Assembly: GCF_006874625.1 (NCBI RefSeq)
Contig: NZ_CP030034.1
Location: 2,604,001 to 2,668,000, forward strand
Direction: 5' to 3'
DNA length: 64,000 nt
Source: Bdellovibrio sp. NC01
GTDB lineage: Bacteria; Bdellovibrionota; Bdellovibrionia; Bdellovibrionales; Bdellovibrionaceae
Shown: piece by piece, positions 24,111 through 33,755 of the stretch
Position numbering within the stretch: the first letter of the stretch is position 1
How the letters are laid out: each line of letters begins with the position of its first letter
Program-made: the position numbers and the translations under genes
The notes under the pieces: generated by a model
The model's database searches: none
What the model saw: only the letters and a program-made list of their open reading frames with translations
Told to the model about the DNA's origin: nothing

Positions 24111-25946
24111 ATGGCTCTGCTTGCCCGTTCTGTGTCTTATGTTTTGCGTGTCACTTTGTTAGGTTTTTTCATCCGCGCAGTGGTGGCCGTTTATCTTAAT
24201 TACTGGAACTTGCAAGCGCCTTCGACGATTTCGCAAACGTGGCAGCCTTATTTGTACGGTTGGCATTTTGATCTCGCGATGGCGGGTTTTGCGTGGTTCT
24301 TGCTTTTCGGTTCCCAACAAATCTTCAACTGGAGCAAAGGCACATTCAGATTCTTTAACTGGGTGCTGATGCTGATCTATGTTGTGTTCGCAACAACAGA
24401 TGCCCTTTACGCCAAAGAGTCTGCCCGTCACGTTTCTTATGAAGTTTATAACTTGATGTCGATTGAATCGACGATTCCTGCTTTACTGGCGCGCTTCTGG
24501 TTGCCCGTGTTGTTCGCTCTTTGCGCTGCAAGTCTTGCGAACTGGTTTACTCGTCCTTCATTTAAAGAAGCACGTGGCTTGTTCTCGCGTGTTTTTTCAT
24601 TCTTATTCATCACGGCGATTTCATTAGTATTCATTCGTGGCTTTGAAGGTATTCCACAAGATCCGTCATGGGCTTACCGCGCGGGTGGCGAAAGTTCTGG
24701 TGCGACGGTCGCCTTGAATGGTGCTTACGGTATCACGTGGGGTATTTTCGCCGGAAAAAAATCCAGCAAAGAAAATATCGTTGTGCCTGCCGAAGTTAAA
24801 AGTGCTGACATTTTTAACGAATGGCGTGCTCGCCGTGGCATCAAACAAGCCATTGGCAATTTTGACGGCAATATCGTGATCGTTTTCCTTGAAGGTTGGT
24901 CAGGTATTCTAGTCGACAAAAAGGCAGAAAATGGAATTGAGATTCTGCCGTTCTATAACTCTTTAAAAAAGCAATCGATGCATCCCGAATTGATGCTGGC
25001 TGGTGGTCACAGAACGACGGAAGGTTTGTTTGCAAGCCTGTGTTCGCTTCCGAATCCTCCCGGCAAAAGCATCATGTTCACAGAGATCGAAAACAAACCT
25101 TTCGTTTGCCTGCCGCAGTTGTTAACTAAAAAAGGTTATTCTTCCGCATTCTTCCAAGGTTCTGATCAATACACTTCAGGTGTGGGTCTTTTAGTTTTAA
25201 AAACAGGTTTCCTTGCTTCTTACGGCAAACGCGAAATTCCTGACTGGGAGAAAAAAGAACTCAACGCCTGGGGCGTCTTCGACACGGACTTGTACAAATT
25301 TGTCGAATCCAAAATGGATACGATGCAAGAGCCCATGTTGATTGGTATCAACACCAACACAACTCACGATGTGATCTTGCCAAAAGGTGTGACGACGGAT
25401 TTGGGTATTAACAACATCCATTACGCCGATTCTGAACTGCGCGTCTTTTATGAAAATTTAAAGAAAAGAAAATGGAAGAAGGATTGGTTGTTGGTTTTAG
25501 TGGCCGACCACACTTCTTATTCACCGAACGGTATTTTCGAAAACTACGCGATTCCGTATTTGATGAAAAATCACCCGGTCAGTGGGTCAAAAACAAAAGC
25601 TTTATTTAAAGACACCGAAGTCAAAGGCGCCTTCCATCAAAATGATATTGCCGCAACTTTGGCTGACTTAACTGGAGCGAATGCCCCTGAATTCCTAGGT
25701 CGCTCTATGCTTCGTCCACAGGACTTCAACGATGGCACAAGCATCTTCCACTTGGGTGAATCGGCGTGGTTTAAAAATAACTGGGCTGTTGTTTTCAACA
25801 TCAGAAAATACCCTGAATACAAATGCTTCGACTGGCGCAAAGACATCACGTTCAGAACTCCAATGACATGTCCTGCAGATGGCGAGCAGATGTATAAAGA
25901 AGGCTTAAGCTTCGTCAAAGAGTCTCAAGAGCTGCTGTTTAAATAA
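24111..25946 (+). CDS. LtaS-like membrane-anchored sulfatase-superfamily transferase
   Basis: This 611-residue protein has five predicted membrane helices (first 180 residues) and an extracytoplasmic alkaline-phosphatase-superfamily domain. The catalytic region includes NIVIVFLEGWSG (metal-binding Glu) and the nucleophile Thr in GGHRTTEGLFASLCS; later metal ligands occur in FDTDLYKFV and VADHTSYSP. This is the layout of lipoteichoic acid synthase and of phosphoglycerol or phosphoethanolamine transferases. A Gram-negative cell lacks teichoic acids, so it more likely decorates periplasmic glycans or lipids. Last gene of the 22065 operon. A second family member lies at 41144. Confidence 0.85.
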   Translation: MALLARSVSYVLRVTLLGFFIRAVVAVYLNYWNLQAPSTISQTWQPYLYGWHFDLAMAGFAWFLLFGSQQIFNWSKGTFRFFNWVLMLIYVVFATTDALYAKESARHVSYEVYNLMSIESTIPALLARFWLPVLFALCAASLANWFTRPSFKEARGLFSRVFSFLFITAISLVFIRGFEGIPQDPSWAYRAGGESSGATVALNGAYGITWGIFAGKKSSKENIVVPAEVKSADIFNEWRARRGIKQAIGNFDGNIVIVFLEGWSGILVDKKAENGIEILPFYNSLKKQSMHPELMLAGGHRTTEGLFASLCSLPNPPGKSIMFTEIENKPFVCLPQLLTKKGYSSAFFQGSDQYTSGVGLLVLKTGFLASYGKREIPDWEKKELNAWGVFDTDLYKFVESKMDTMQEPMLIGINTNTTHDVILPKGVTTDLGINNIHYADSELRVFYENLKKRKWKKDWLLVLVADHTSYSPNGIFENYAIPYLMKNHPVSGSKTKALFKDTEVKGAFHQNDIAATLADLTGANAPEFLGRSMLRPQDFNDGTSIFHLGESAWFKNNWAVVFNIRKYPEYKCFDWRKDITFRTPMTCPADGEQMYKEGLSFVKESQELLFK

Positions 25947-25986
25947 CTTCCGCAGATACGCCCTTAAGCTAGATTATGCAATCCAT

Positions 25987-26010
25987 TGGATAATGTTTTC
26001 ACTTTATCCA
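25987..26010. repeat. Inverted repeat upstream of pirin gene
   Basis: TGGATAA (25987-25993) and TTATCCA (26004-26010) form a perfect 7-bp dyad with a 10-base spacer. No T-run follows. It lies between the LtaS-like gene and a likely -10 (TATATT near 26036) of the pirin gene, so an operator is possible. Confidence 0.4.
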
Positions 26011-26069
26011 GTCTAATCAGGAAATGATAAATCGCCTATATTAACTGAACGAACAAAGAAAGGACTGTT

Positions 26070-26954
26070 ATGAAAAAACTCCTCTATGCAAAACAATCAA
26101 CAGACAGTCATTGGGTTGGCGATGGCTTTCCTGTGCGACAAATTTTCTCTTATAGTGATCTTGCGAAAGACATTAGCCCGTTTCTTTTGATGGACTACGC
26201 GGGACCAGCAAACTTCCCTCCTTCTGAACATCGTCGTGGTGTTGGCGAACATCCGCACCGTGGTTTTGAAACCGTCACGATGGCTTATGAAGGTGAAGTT
26301 GAACATCGTGACTCGGCAGGCGGTGGTGGTTTGATTCGCTCTGGTGACGTGCAATGGATGACGGCGGCATCAGGTCTTGTGCATCAAGAATATCACGGCA
26401 CTGAGTATGCGAAAAAAGGTGGCCCGTTTGAGATGGTGCAACTGTGGGTGAATTTGCCTCGCAAAGACAAAATGACGAAACCACGATACCAAGGCATCAG
26501 CACGACAGACATTCCGGTGGTGAAGTTAGCCAACGATATGGGACACGTGCGAGTGATCGCCGGTCAATACCAAGATGCCAAAGGCCCAGCGAAAACGTTC
26601 ACACCCATTAATTTGTGGGATGTGCGCTTGAAAGCCGGCGCGACTTTGGAAATCACACAACCAGCAGGTCACACAACAACTGTGTTTGTGTTAGCGGGCG
26701 AGGTGAAAACTGCTGAAGGCGAACTTTTACGAGATGCCACACTTGGTGTTTTTGAAAAAGACGGCGACCGTTTGACGATCACTGCAACTCAAGACACAAA
26801 AATGATGTTCTTGGGTGGTGAGCCGATTGATGAACCGATTGTAGGTTATGGTCCGTTCGTGATGAACTCGATTGGCGAAATCAAGCAAGCGTTCATTGAC
26901 TTCCAAGACGGCAAGATGGGAACCATCGGCCAAATCGAAGGCTCGGAAGTTTAA
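26070..26954 (+). CDS. Pirin family protein
   Basis: This 294-residue bicupin is a pirin. The N-terminal cupin carries the metal ligands in the segment HPHRGFETVTMAYEGEVEH, followed by RDSAGGGGLIRSGDVQWM, both highly conserved. The C-terminal domain with FEKDGDRLTI and the FVMN segment is typical of pirin C domains. Bacterial pirins are quercetin dioxygenase-like or regulatory proteins, and the natural substrate is usually unknown. It is monocistronic, with a ribosome site AAAGGA and a bidirectional terminator at its end. Confidence 0.92.
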   Translation: MKKLLYAKQSTDSHWVGDGFPVRQIFSYSDLAKDISPFLLMDYAGPANFPPSEHRRGVGEHPHRGFETVTMAYEGEVEHRDSAGGGGLIRSGDVQWMTAASGLVHQEYHGTEYAKKGGPFEMVQLWVNLPRKDKMTKPRYQGISTTDIPVVKLANDMGHVRVIAGQYQDAKGPAKTFTPINLWDVRLKAGATLEITQPAGHTTTVFVLAGEVKTAEGELLRDATLGVFEKDGDRLTITATQDTKMMFLGGEPIDEPIVGYGPFVMNSIGEIKQAFIDFQDGKMGTIGQIEGSEV

Positions 26955-27006
26955 GGGCCGGAAGGCCGCAGTGTCGGCGCGACGGCAGTCGCAAAGGCTG
27001 GAGCAA
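26955..27006 (+). repeat. Degenerate copy of intergenic hairpin repeat
   Basis: About 39 bases here (from GCAGTG to GGAGCA) match the element at 34159 closely, including the identical core GCGACGGCAGTCGC, a 5-bp hairpin with GGCA loop. A GGCC-ggaa-GGCC hairpin precedes it. The outer arms seen in the other copy are not complete. Confidence 0.6.
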
Positions 27007-27015
27007 CTCGAAAAT

Positions 27016-27050
27016 AAAAAAGCCGCAGACTCCCCATCTGCGGCTTTTTT
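27016..27050. terminator. Bidirectional intrinsic terminator
   Basis: A 13-bp stem built on AGCCGCAGA/TCTGCGGCT, with A-run before and T-run after, separates the pirin gene from the converging gene at 27075. Confidence 0.9.
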
Positions 27051-27074
27051 ATTTTTCAATATTTTCAATTCAAA

Positions 27075-27671
27075 CTAGTAAGCTTCGCAGCGAATTTCAG
27101 CTTTGCAGTACGTTGAAGACACGCTGTCGTTGCAAGATTTACGAGCGTTGTACTCTGCTTCGATGAATGATTTGCCATCACCTTTGTAAGTGCGAGAAAC
27201 CAAAGAATCCTTCAACACACAGATGACACCTTGGCGGACAGTTTGTTCTCTTTCATCCGAACATTTGGCAGCGGCATTACAGTATGTTGAAGACACAGAG
27301 CCCGCACATGATTGGCGAGCATTGGCTTCCGCTTCAATGCGTGTGCGACCTTTACCCATGAACGCACGTGATACTAACGTGTCCATGATAAGACAGGCCT
27401 GCTCCGTAGGTTGAGTTGGATATTGCGGATATTGTGGAGGACGTTGTGCTTGTTCTAAATTCACAAGGCGTTGATTGAGCTGATAAAGATTTGCTTCAAG
27501 TTGACCCACGCGCGCTTCTAACGTGCGAACACGTTCTTCTGTTTGACCAGATCCTACACCTACTCCAGCACCAGGGCGACCCGGAACGATTTGCGCTTGC
27601 GCAGTTGTAGCTCCAAGTAAAAGTGCGAATGAAAGACCAAGTACGATTGTATTTCTAAGAACTGCCAACAT
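27075..27671 (-). CDS. Secreted protein with coiled coil and two Cys-rich repeats
   Basis: The 198-residue exported protein (signal peptide ends TTAQAQ) has a heptad coiled coil (about 46-75, RVRTLEARVGQLEANL), a Pro/Gln-rich hinge, and two tandem copies of a 48-residue repeat. The repeats share the pattern LVSR-x5-G-x4-IEAE-x-NAR-x-SC-x2-SVSSTYC-x-A-x3-C, so each has three or four conserved cysteines. No known family is recognised. The coiled coil suggests an oligomer. The ATG is preceded by GGGGGAA, a ribosome site shared with several exported genes here. Confidence 0.65.
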   Translation of the reverse strand: MLAVLRNTIVLGLSFALLLGATTAQAQIVPGRPGAGVGVGSGQTEERVRTLEARVGQLEANLYQLNQRLVNLEQAQRPPQYPQYPTQPTEQACLIMDTLVSRAFMGKGRTRIEAEANARQSCAGSVSSTYCNAAAKCSDEREQTVRQGVICVLKDSLVSRTYKGDGKSFIEAEYNARKSCNDSVSSTYCKAEIRCEAY

Positions 27672-27689
27672 TGTTTCCCCCGGTGTTTT

Positions 27690-27775
27690 GTACTTTCCTC
27701 CCCAATGAAGAAAGTACTAACGTCTAGAGCAAACGTCGGGCCAGCGACATTGGTGTCATCAAGACACCATTTTTT
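27690..27775 (+). ncRNA. Candidate small RNA with its own terminator
   Basis: A perfect 8-bp hairpin (GTACTTTC 27690-27697, GAAAGTAC 27710-27717) and a canonical terminator (TGGTGTC 27751-27757, GACACCA 27763-27769, then six Ts) lie on the plus strand in a gap between divergent genes, with no upstream coding sequence that would need this terminator. A transcript of about 80 bases is implied, partly complementary to the leader of the gene at 27075. The promoter is not identified. Confidence 0.4.
27751..27775 (+). terminator. Intrinsic terminator without an upstream gene
   Basis: A 7-bp perfect stem with loop ATCAA is followed by six Ts. Only the plus orientation has a T-run. It insulates the fibre gene promoter at 27857 or ends the small RNA candidate. 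Confidence 0.8.
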
Positions 27776-27856
27776 CGACCAGAGCAATCCCCACAAAATC
27801 GTAGCGATTCGATACATTTGCGGCATATGGGAGTTCATTAAATCCTCGTCATACCC

Positions 27857-27883
27857 TTAAAAAACCGGTTAAAAAGCCGATAA
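27857..27883 (+). promoter_or_regulatory. Sigma-28 (FliA) type promoter of the fibre gene
   Basis: GCCGATAA (27876-27883) is a perfect sigma-28 -10 element. A TAAA lies 14 bases upstream (27858-27861; consensus spacing 15). The expected transcription start falls at about 27889-27891, on or next to the GTG start codon. Confidence 0.65.
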
Positions 27884-27890
27884 GTTCAGA

Positions 27891-30800
27891 GTGAAAACTT
27901 GTACGTCTCTTGTATCCATTCTGGTTTTTCTATTCTGTTCGCTATCCTTAGCGTCGCCGAACTCTTTTAACTATCAAGGTCGTATCTTAAAAACGGATGG
28001 CACTCCGCTAGAGTACGCTCACGTCAGTTTTCTTTTCGAGATCACCAATCCAACTGGAACTTGCGTAATCTATCGAGAGCAAGTGGATGACGTAAACATG
28101 GTGAATTCAAAGGGTGTCTTTGACGTTCCGATCGGTACAGGAACAAAGCTTTTCCCCGCTGACCCGACCTTTAAACTTTTAGATGCCTTCAAAAATTCAA
28201 CGGTTCAAAATTGTTCGGGAGGCTCGACTTACACGGCAGCCTCGGGTGACACACGTTTATTAAAAGTGCAATTTCATGACGGCATTGGTTGGAAAATCAT
28301 TTCACCATCCAGCGAAATTCGTTCGGTGCCTTTTGCAGCTTATTCACTTTCTGCCGAAACATTGGGTGATAAAAGTGCTTCCGATTTTATTTTAAAAACA
28401 GGCGTGCCGACTTGTGCCGCCAATGAGTTTTTAAGCTGGAATGGTTCGGCCCTTTATTGTTCGCCGGTCAGTGGTGCAAGTGGTGGGACCGTGACCAATG
28501 TCAGTTCCGCGAACGGCTATGTCACAATCACAAATAATACGTCCACGCCCCTTGTGACTTTGAATGTCGGTACAACTTCAGGAACGGTGGCGGCTGGTGA
28601 TGATGCGCGCTTTACAAATGCGCGCACTCCAACGGGTTCTGCTGGCGGAGATTTAAGTGGCACTTATCCCAATCCAACTTTAGCAAACACAACGGTCAGT
28701 GCTGGCAGCTATGGCTCTGCAACTCAGGTCGGAACTTTTACAGTCGATGCCAAAGGCCGCCTGACATCCGCATCCAACACGGCGATTACATTTCCAGTCA
28801 CTTCAGTTGCAGGAAAAACTGGTGCGGTGACACTTGATTATGGCGACATCAACAGTGCTGCTTCAAAATATCTGACTTACAAACCAAACAATGTCGCGTG
28901 TGCAGATGGCCAAGTGATGAAATGGGTCGCGGCAAGTTCACGCTGGGATTGTGCGAATGATACTGACACCAATGCAGGCGGCACGGTTACGAATATCGCG
29001 ACCGGCACTGGTTTAAATGGTGGTCCGATCACAACCACGGGAACTATTTCTTTGGCAAATACGGCAGTCACTGCGGGCTCTTACACACGAGCTAATATCA
29101 CTGTCGATGCGCAAGGCCGCTTAACCTCCGCAAGCAATGGTGCCGCTGTAAACTTAGCCAGTGAAATCACGGGAACTTTGCCCATCGCAAATGGGGGCAC
29201 AGGACAAACAACTGCAACATCGGCCTTCAACTCTCTTTCTCCACTAACGACAAAGGGCGATGTCATCGCGTTTGATGGTTCGAACAATATTCGTGTGCCT
29301 GTTGGATCTAATGGCCAAGTTCTTTCGGCGAACTCAGCTCAAGCGTCAGGTTTACAATGGATCACTCCAACAAATGGCACCGTAACAAATGTCACGGGCA
29401 CAGCTCCGATCGTTGTTGCGACGGGATCAACGACGCCAGCTATTTCGATTAACGATGCGACGACATCTACGAAAGGTGCTGTTCAAGTGGGTGCAGGTCT
29501 TACGGTGTCTTCAGGAACGATTTCTGCAGATCCGACAAATTTCCCTGCGACTGTACCGGTGGCTAAAGGTGGTACGGGTACAACATCCTTCACCGCAGAT
29601 CGTATGATTGTTTCTAATGGAACGGGTTCAGCCTTGACTACATTCAACTGTGGTGTGGGTCAATTGATCACGTTCAATGCCTCGGGTGTGATGGGATGTA
29701 CAAACTATTCAGCGTCTGGTGTTTTTGCAAACGGCGGCAATAGTTTTGGTGCTGATGGATCCATCGGAACAAATGATGCATTTGGATTGAATATCGAAAC
29801 GAACAATACAACTCGTATGTATGTTAATTCATCGGGCAATATTGGGATGGGGACGTTGACGCCAAGCTATCCTCTTTCCGTCTATCGCCCGTCCGCTAGT
29901 TCGACCGTGAATATCGAAAGTGGTAGCAACGGTTTAGCGGCACAAACTCGATATGCGGGATTGACCGCTGCAGCTGCAGCACAAGTCTATGGAACTGGCG
30001 TTAATTTATCGAATGGCAATGGCGGTTATGAACTCTACGACTACACCGCAAGTGCCAGCAGAGTTTACGTCGGCACCGGTGGTCACGTTGGTATCGGAAC
30101 AAATTCACCCACTTCGCGTTTAACGGTGCAAGGAGCAAGCGGCTCGCAAGCACTTATGCAAATTCAAAATGGTGATTTCGTAAATGGCACTACCGGCTCT
30201 GGTGCTTACCTCGGCACAACGAGTGGCACTGGTAGCGTCAGCTCCATGGTTCAGGCATTTATCGGTGGTAACGTCACTGCGGCTCCATTTTTAATCAACC
30301 CATTTTCAGGCAACGTCGGTGTCAATGTGGGCATTGGTACAACTGTCGACAAACCGCTGGTTGTGAATGGTGATGTCGCAGTTGGCGTCACTAAATCTGC
30401 GGGCGTGCAAGGCTACGGAAATGCATTGTGGTTCCGCGGTGTCGAATCAAGTACCGACGAAGTGTGGGCTTCAAAATTCGTGAATGCCACGGATCAAACA
30501 TATCTACGCGTCAACATCGGCGATGAAGGCAGTGACTACTTTGTCTTGGGCTACTCTGTTGGTGGGGCTCCGGGTGGTGCGTGGACGAATGCCTTTTATG
30601 TCAAAATGGATGGTAACGGTTGGATGGCTGGTACACTCGGTCAGGCCTCAGACAGACGCCTTAAAAAGAACATTCAACCGATCGAAAATTCACTTGAAAA
30701 AATTCTGCGCATTGAAGGTGTGACATATAACTGGATTGATCCACACAAACCAGAAAAACAAATCGGTGTGATCGCACAAGAGGTTGAAAAAGTTTTTCCT

Positions 30801-31052
30801 GAAGCCGTGGCTGAAAACGTCGATGGCTATAAATCAGTGGCTTATCAAAACTTGGTGGCGCCGATTATTAATTCGATTAAAGAGCTTTATGCTTTGATGA
30901 CGTCAGAAAATCAAAAACAAGATCGCGAGATTGCTTCATTGAAGTCTAACAACGCGGCTTTAAACTCGAAAGTTGAAAGCCTTGAAAAACAAAACCAAGC
31001 GCTTAAAGAATCATTATGTCAGATGAATCCGAAAGCGAATGTCTGCAAATAA
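27891..31052 (+). CDS. Surface fibre protein with peptidase S74 chaperone domain
   Basis: This 1053-residue exported protein looks like a phage-type trimeric fibre. The signal peptide ends at SLSLAS. A globular N-terminal part (about 25-190) is followed by long Gly/Thr/Ser-rich beta repeats, including several tail-fibre-like units such as [13 protein letters not shown] and [12 protein letters not shown]. The C-terminus (about 930-1025) is an S74 intramolecular chaperone: [20 protein letters not shown] and [16 protein letters not shown], with the self-cleavage Ser-Asp at its start. A coiled coil ends the protein. Chimeric fibre proteins of this design are known in Bdellovibrio and implicated in prey recognition. 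GTG start with no ribosome site, perhaps leaderless. Confidence 0.85.
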   Translation: MKTCTSLVSILVFLFCSLSLASPNSFNYQGRILKTDGTPLEYAHVSFLFEITNPTGTCVIYREQVDDVNMVNSKGVFDVPIGTGTKLFPADPTFKLLDAFKNSTVQNCSGGSTYTAASGDTRLLKVQFHDGIGWKIISPSSEIRSVPFAAYSLSAETLGDKSASDFILKTGVPTCAANEFLSWNGSALYCSPVSGASGGTVTNVSSANGYVTITNNTSTPLVTLNVGTTSGTVAAGDDARFTNARTPTGSAGGDLSGTYPNPTLANTTVSAGSYGSATQVGTFTVDAKGRLTSASNTAITFPVTSVAGKTGAVTLDYGDINSAASKYLTYKPNNVACADGQVMKWVAASSRWDCANDTDTNAGGTVTNIATGTGLNGGPITTTGTISLANTAVTAGSYTRANITVDAQGRLTSASNGAAVNLASEITGTLPIANGGTGQTTATSAFNSLSPLTTKGDVIAFDGSNNIRVPVGSNGQVLSANSAQASGLQWITPTNGTVTNVTGTAPIVVATGSTTPAISINDATTSTKGAVQVGAGLTVSSGTISADPTNFPATVPVAKGGTGTTSFTADRMIVSNGTGSALTTFNCGVGQLITFNASGVMGCTNYSASGVFANGGNSFGADGSIGTNDAFGLNIETNNTTRMYVNSSGNIGMGTLTPSYPLSVYRPSASSTVNIESGSNGLAAQTRYAGLTAAAAAQVYGTGVNLSNGNGGYELYDYTASASRVYVGTGGHVGIGTNSPTSRLTVQGASGSQALMQIQNGDFVNGTTGSGAYLGTTSGTGSVSSMVQAFIGGNVTAAPFLINPFSGNVGVNVGIGTTVDKPLVVNGDVAVGVTKSAGVQGYGNALWFRGVESSTDEVWASKFVNATDQTYLRVNIGDEGSDYFVLGYSVGGAPGGAWTNAFYVKMDGNGWMAGTLGQASDRRLKKNIQPIENSLEKILRIEGVTYNWIDPHKPEKQIGVIAQEVEKVFPEAVAENVDGYKSVAYQNLVAPIINSIKELYALMTSENQKQDREIASLKSNNAALNSKVESLEKQNQALKESLCQMNPKANVCK

Positions 31053-31088
31053 AAAAGGCCCCCACTTCTGGGAGCCTTTTTCTTTTTT
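31051..31088. terminator. Bidirectional intrinsic terminator
   Basis: AAAAAGGC-CCCCA pairs with TGGGA-GCCTTTTT, with one mismatch, between the converging fibre and aminopeptidase genes. Confidence 0.85.
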
Positions 31089-31093
31089 AAATA

Positions 31094-32656
31094 CTACACA
31101 CGAGCATTCAAGAATTCGATCAAGCATTGCACCGGTTGACCGCTGCCACCACTCGACAACAACGCACCTTGGACTTTATCAGTCCAAGCGTAAACGTCTA
31201 AATGCGCCCACTTCTTACCGCCCACAAATTTTTGTAGAAACAAAGCCGCAGTGATCGCACCACCGAAACCTCCACCCGAGTTTTTAAAATCTGCGAATGG
31301 CGAAGACATCTCGCCCCAGTATTTTTCAAACAACGGCATACGCCAGTTCAAATCACCGGCACGTTGACCCGCACGAGTCAGTTCCGTCGCCAATTCATCG
31401 TCGTTCGAGAAAAGACCTGCGATTTCAGAACCCAAACCCACTTTAATTGCACCCGTCAAAGTGGCAACGTCGATGACGTATTCTGGTTCGTCAGCACCTT
31501 TTGCAGTGCAAGCCACATCCAAAACGTCAGCCAAAACCAAACGACCTTCAGCGTCTGTGTTGTCGATCTCAACACGCAAACCATTACGTGCCGTGATCAC
31601 ATCACTTGGACGGAATGATTTTCCATCCACAGCATTTTCAGCCAAGGCCAAATAGAAATCCAAAGGACCTGGATAATTTGCTTCTGCTGCCCACGCGGCC
31701 ATCGCCAAAACACTGGCTGCGCCACCCATATCTTTTTTCATCAAGCGCATGCCGGCTGAAGGTTTGATATCCAAGCCGCCCGTATCAAATGTGATCCCTT
31801 TACCAACGAAGGCCACCGGCTTCATTTTTGATTTTTTAGCAGGACGGTATTTCAAGTGAACCATGCATGGACCGTTGTCAGCACCCTGACCAACCGCCGC
31901 GTGCAAGCCCATACCTTCTTGAATCAAACGGCGTGTATCCCAAACCGCTACTTTCAAAGTCGACGGGAAAGAAAGCTGTCGAGCAGCAAGGTTTGCGAAA
32001 GTTTGCGGATTCAAATCATTCGGTGGCAAGTTGACCAAGTGACGAGCTAAGTTTACGGCACGCGCACGCGCCATCGCATCTTTCAAAACAGATTTATCAA
32101 GTTCGCCCAAAGTTTTACGAAGTGCGACACGTGGAAGATCAAGCAACTGCTTTCCGTCAACAAACTGACGGAAGTTGTAAGGAGCGATATCCAAACCAAC
32201 CAAAGCACCCAAATCCTGTTCAGCTTCTGTACCATGGAATTCGATTTGTACGGCCTTCAAGTGATGAGCCTTGAATTGATTTACTAAGCCACCAAATTGA
32301 TCACGCGCCCAAGTGTAAGTCGCTTCATCGATCAAGCCATCATGACCCACAGAGTTTTTAGAACGTGGACGAAGAATCCATACCGGCCCTTGTTGACCTA
32401 CGAAATAGATGAACTCGCGCTCTGATTTATGCAACGATTCTGATTGCCAGTTCAAAGAGTGATCTTCAATCAAGCTTTTTACTTTGTTTGAATCATCAAC
32501 ACCCAAGAAATAGACGAAACCAGTAAGTTCACCTTTAACTTTAAGTTCCTTACCGAAATCGAAGGTTTCAATCCAAGATTGAAATTGTAGTTTATTAGAC
32601 GCTGATTTTTTCACCGTCTTTTTTGGAGCTGCTTTAGAAGCTGCTTTTTTTGCCAC
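31094..32656 (-). CDS. M17 leucyl aminopeptidase family protein
   Basis: This 520-residue cytosolic metallopeptidase belongs to family M17. The metal and catalytic residues occur in VGKGITFDTGGLDIKPSAGM (Lys, Asp), KKDMGGAASVL and the signature NTDAEGRLVLADVL. It opens with a lysine/alanine-rich tail (about 20 residues) absent from typical PepA. The N-terminal domain (about 25-200) is divergent. It removes N-terminal residues from peptides and would serve turnover of prey-derived peptides. It is divergent from the EEP-family gene at 32711, with a 54-base shared promoter gap. Confidence 0.9.
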   Translation of the reverse strand: MAKKAASKAAPKKTVKKSASNKLQFQSWIETFDFGKELKVKGELTGFVYFLGVDDSNKVKSLIEDHSLNWQSESLHKSEREFIYFVGQQGPVWILRPRSKNSVGHDGLIDEATYTWARDQFGGLVNQFKAHHLKAVQIEFHGTEAEQDLGALVGLDIAPYNFRQFVDGKQLLDLPRVALRKTLGELDKSVLKDAMARARAVNLARHLVNLPPNDLNPQTFANLAARQLSFPSTLKVAVWDTRRLIQEGMGLHAAVGQGADNGPCMVHLKYRPAKKSKMKPVAFVGKGITFDTGGLDIKPSAGMRLMKKDMGGAASVLAMAAWAAEANYPGPLDFYLALAENAVDGKSFRPSDVITARNGLRVEIDNTDAEGRLVLADVLDVACTAKGADEPEYVIDVATLTGAIKVGLGSEIAGLFSNDDELATELTRAGQRAGDLNWRMPLFEKYWGEMSSPFADFKNSGGGFGGAITAALFLQKFVGGKKWAHLDVYAWTDKVQGALLSSGGSGQPVQCLIEFLNARV

Positions 32657-32710
32657 GCGATCCTCACTTTTAGTTTGAGCTTAGCCTTTAAAAAACCATA
32701 AAATCATAAT

Positions 32711-33742
32711 ATGACGTGGACAGAGACCACAAATTTAAAATTTTGCTTACTCAATGCAGAGAACTTGTTTCTGCTGTTTGATGGTGAGCCAACGCCTGAG
32801 TTGCTAAAGCTGAGTGAAACTCAGTGGCAACGCACGAGTATCTCTGTATACGAGAATAAATCTCTAAAAAAATGCCGTGATATTGCGAAGTGCCTGATCG
32901 ACATCAACGCCGATATCATTATGCTGTGCGAGGTAGGCGGTTTAGAGTCACTTAAAAACTTCAACAAACTCTTTATGAATGAAGCCTATTCACCAGTATT
33001 GGTTGAGGGAAATTCAGATCGCAATATCGATGTCGGTTTTTTAATTCGCAAGAACCATCCCTATTACTACGACGTTCTTTCTAACAAAAGCCGCCCCATC
33101 AATTACCTCTACCCGCACGAACGCCAAAGCCTTGAACACGGTTATCAAGTGAAAGGTGGCAAGGTAACGACGAGTCATAAGTTCTCACGCGATGTTGCGG
33201 AGCTAAGATTATTTATGAACGACAAAGAAAAGCCGTTCATGATCATCCTGTTGACTCATTTAAAATCACGCCTGGATCCGGAACGCATTGATCCCAATGG
33301 TTTTGAAAGAAGACAGGCAGAACTTCGAACTCTTTTAGAAATTTATAAAGAGCTGGAAGCAGTTCATCCCAATGTGCCTATTATGATTGCAGGCGACTTC
33401 AATGGAAACGCCAGTATCACGGGAACTGATGAAGAGTTTAAAGAGATTTACACGACAACCAAGCTTCAAGATGTTTTTGAAGTTGCGCAATTACCTGCTG
33501 AAAAACGCGCCACTTTTTATCAAGTTAAAAACAATACGCGCACAGAAGGTCGACAAATTGACTTTACGTTTATGTCACCGTTGATGGCGCAATACTTAAA
33601 AGCGCAAAGCGCGTTAGCGTATCGTTACAAAGATGAATTCGGAATGGAACACAGCATCCCGCATAATATGGAGGCCAAACTTCGACTTCCGAGCGATCAC
33701 TATCCCATTGTCTTTGAGATTGAGAATCTGCCAATTCGGTAG
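32711..33742 (+). CDS. Endonuclease/exonuclease/phosphatase family protein
   Basis: The 343-residue product has the EEP fold residues: CLLNAENLF (Asn), IIMLCEVGG (metal-binding Glu), LLTHLKSR (His), IMIAGDFNGNAS (Asp, Asn) and the terminal LPSDHYPIVFEI (Asp-His). No signal peptide is visible, so it acts in the cytosol unless exported by another route. Substrate could be nucleic acid or a phosphodiester of a lipid or nucleotide; sequence alone does not decide. ApaG follows by 13 bases and probably shares the transcript. Confidence 0.87.
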   Translation: MTWTETTNLKFCLLNAENLFLLFDGEPTPELLKLSETQWQRTSISVYENKSLKKCRDIAKCLIDINADIIMLCEVGGLESLKNFNKLFMNEAYSPVLVEGNSDRNIDVGFLIRKNHPYYYDVLSNKSRPINYLYPHERQSLEHGYQVKGGKVTTSHKFSRDVAELRLFMNDKEKPFMIILLTHLKSRLDPERIDPNGFERRQAELRTLLEIYKELEAVHPNVPIMIAGDFNGNASITGTDEEFKEIYTTTKLQDVFEVAQLPAEKRATFYQVKNNTRTEGRQIDFTFMSPLMAQYLKAQSALAYRYKDEFGMEHSIPHNMEAKLRLPSDHYPIVFEIENLPIR

Positions 33743-33755
33743 TAGCATTTTCCCC

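Noticed and set aside
25987-26010. Intrinsic terminator after the LtaS-like gene
   Set aside because: The dyad is perfect, but no T-run follows on either strand.
27705-27857. Plus-strand ORF of 50 codons starting at ATG 27705
   Set aside because: It has no ribosome site, runs through a clear terminator hairpin, and its codons look like noncoding sequence.
27891-31052. Prophage tail-fibre region
   Set aside because: The gene has a signal peptide and no phage neighbours; internal repeats are coding and are not a CRISPR or satellite.
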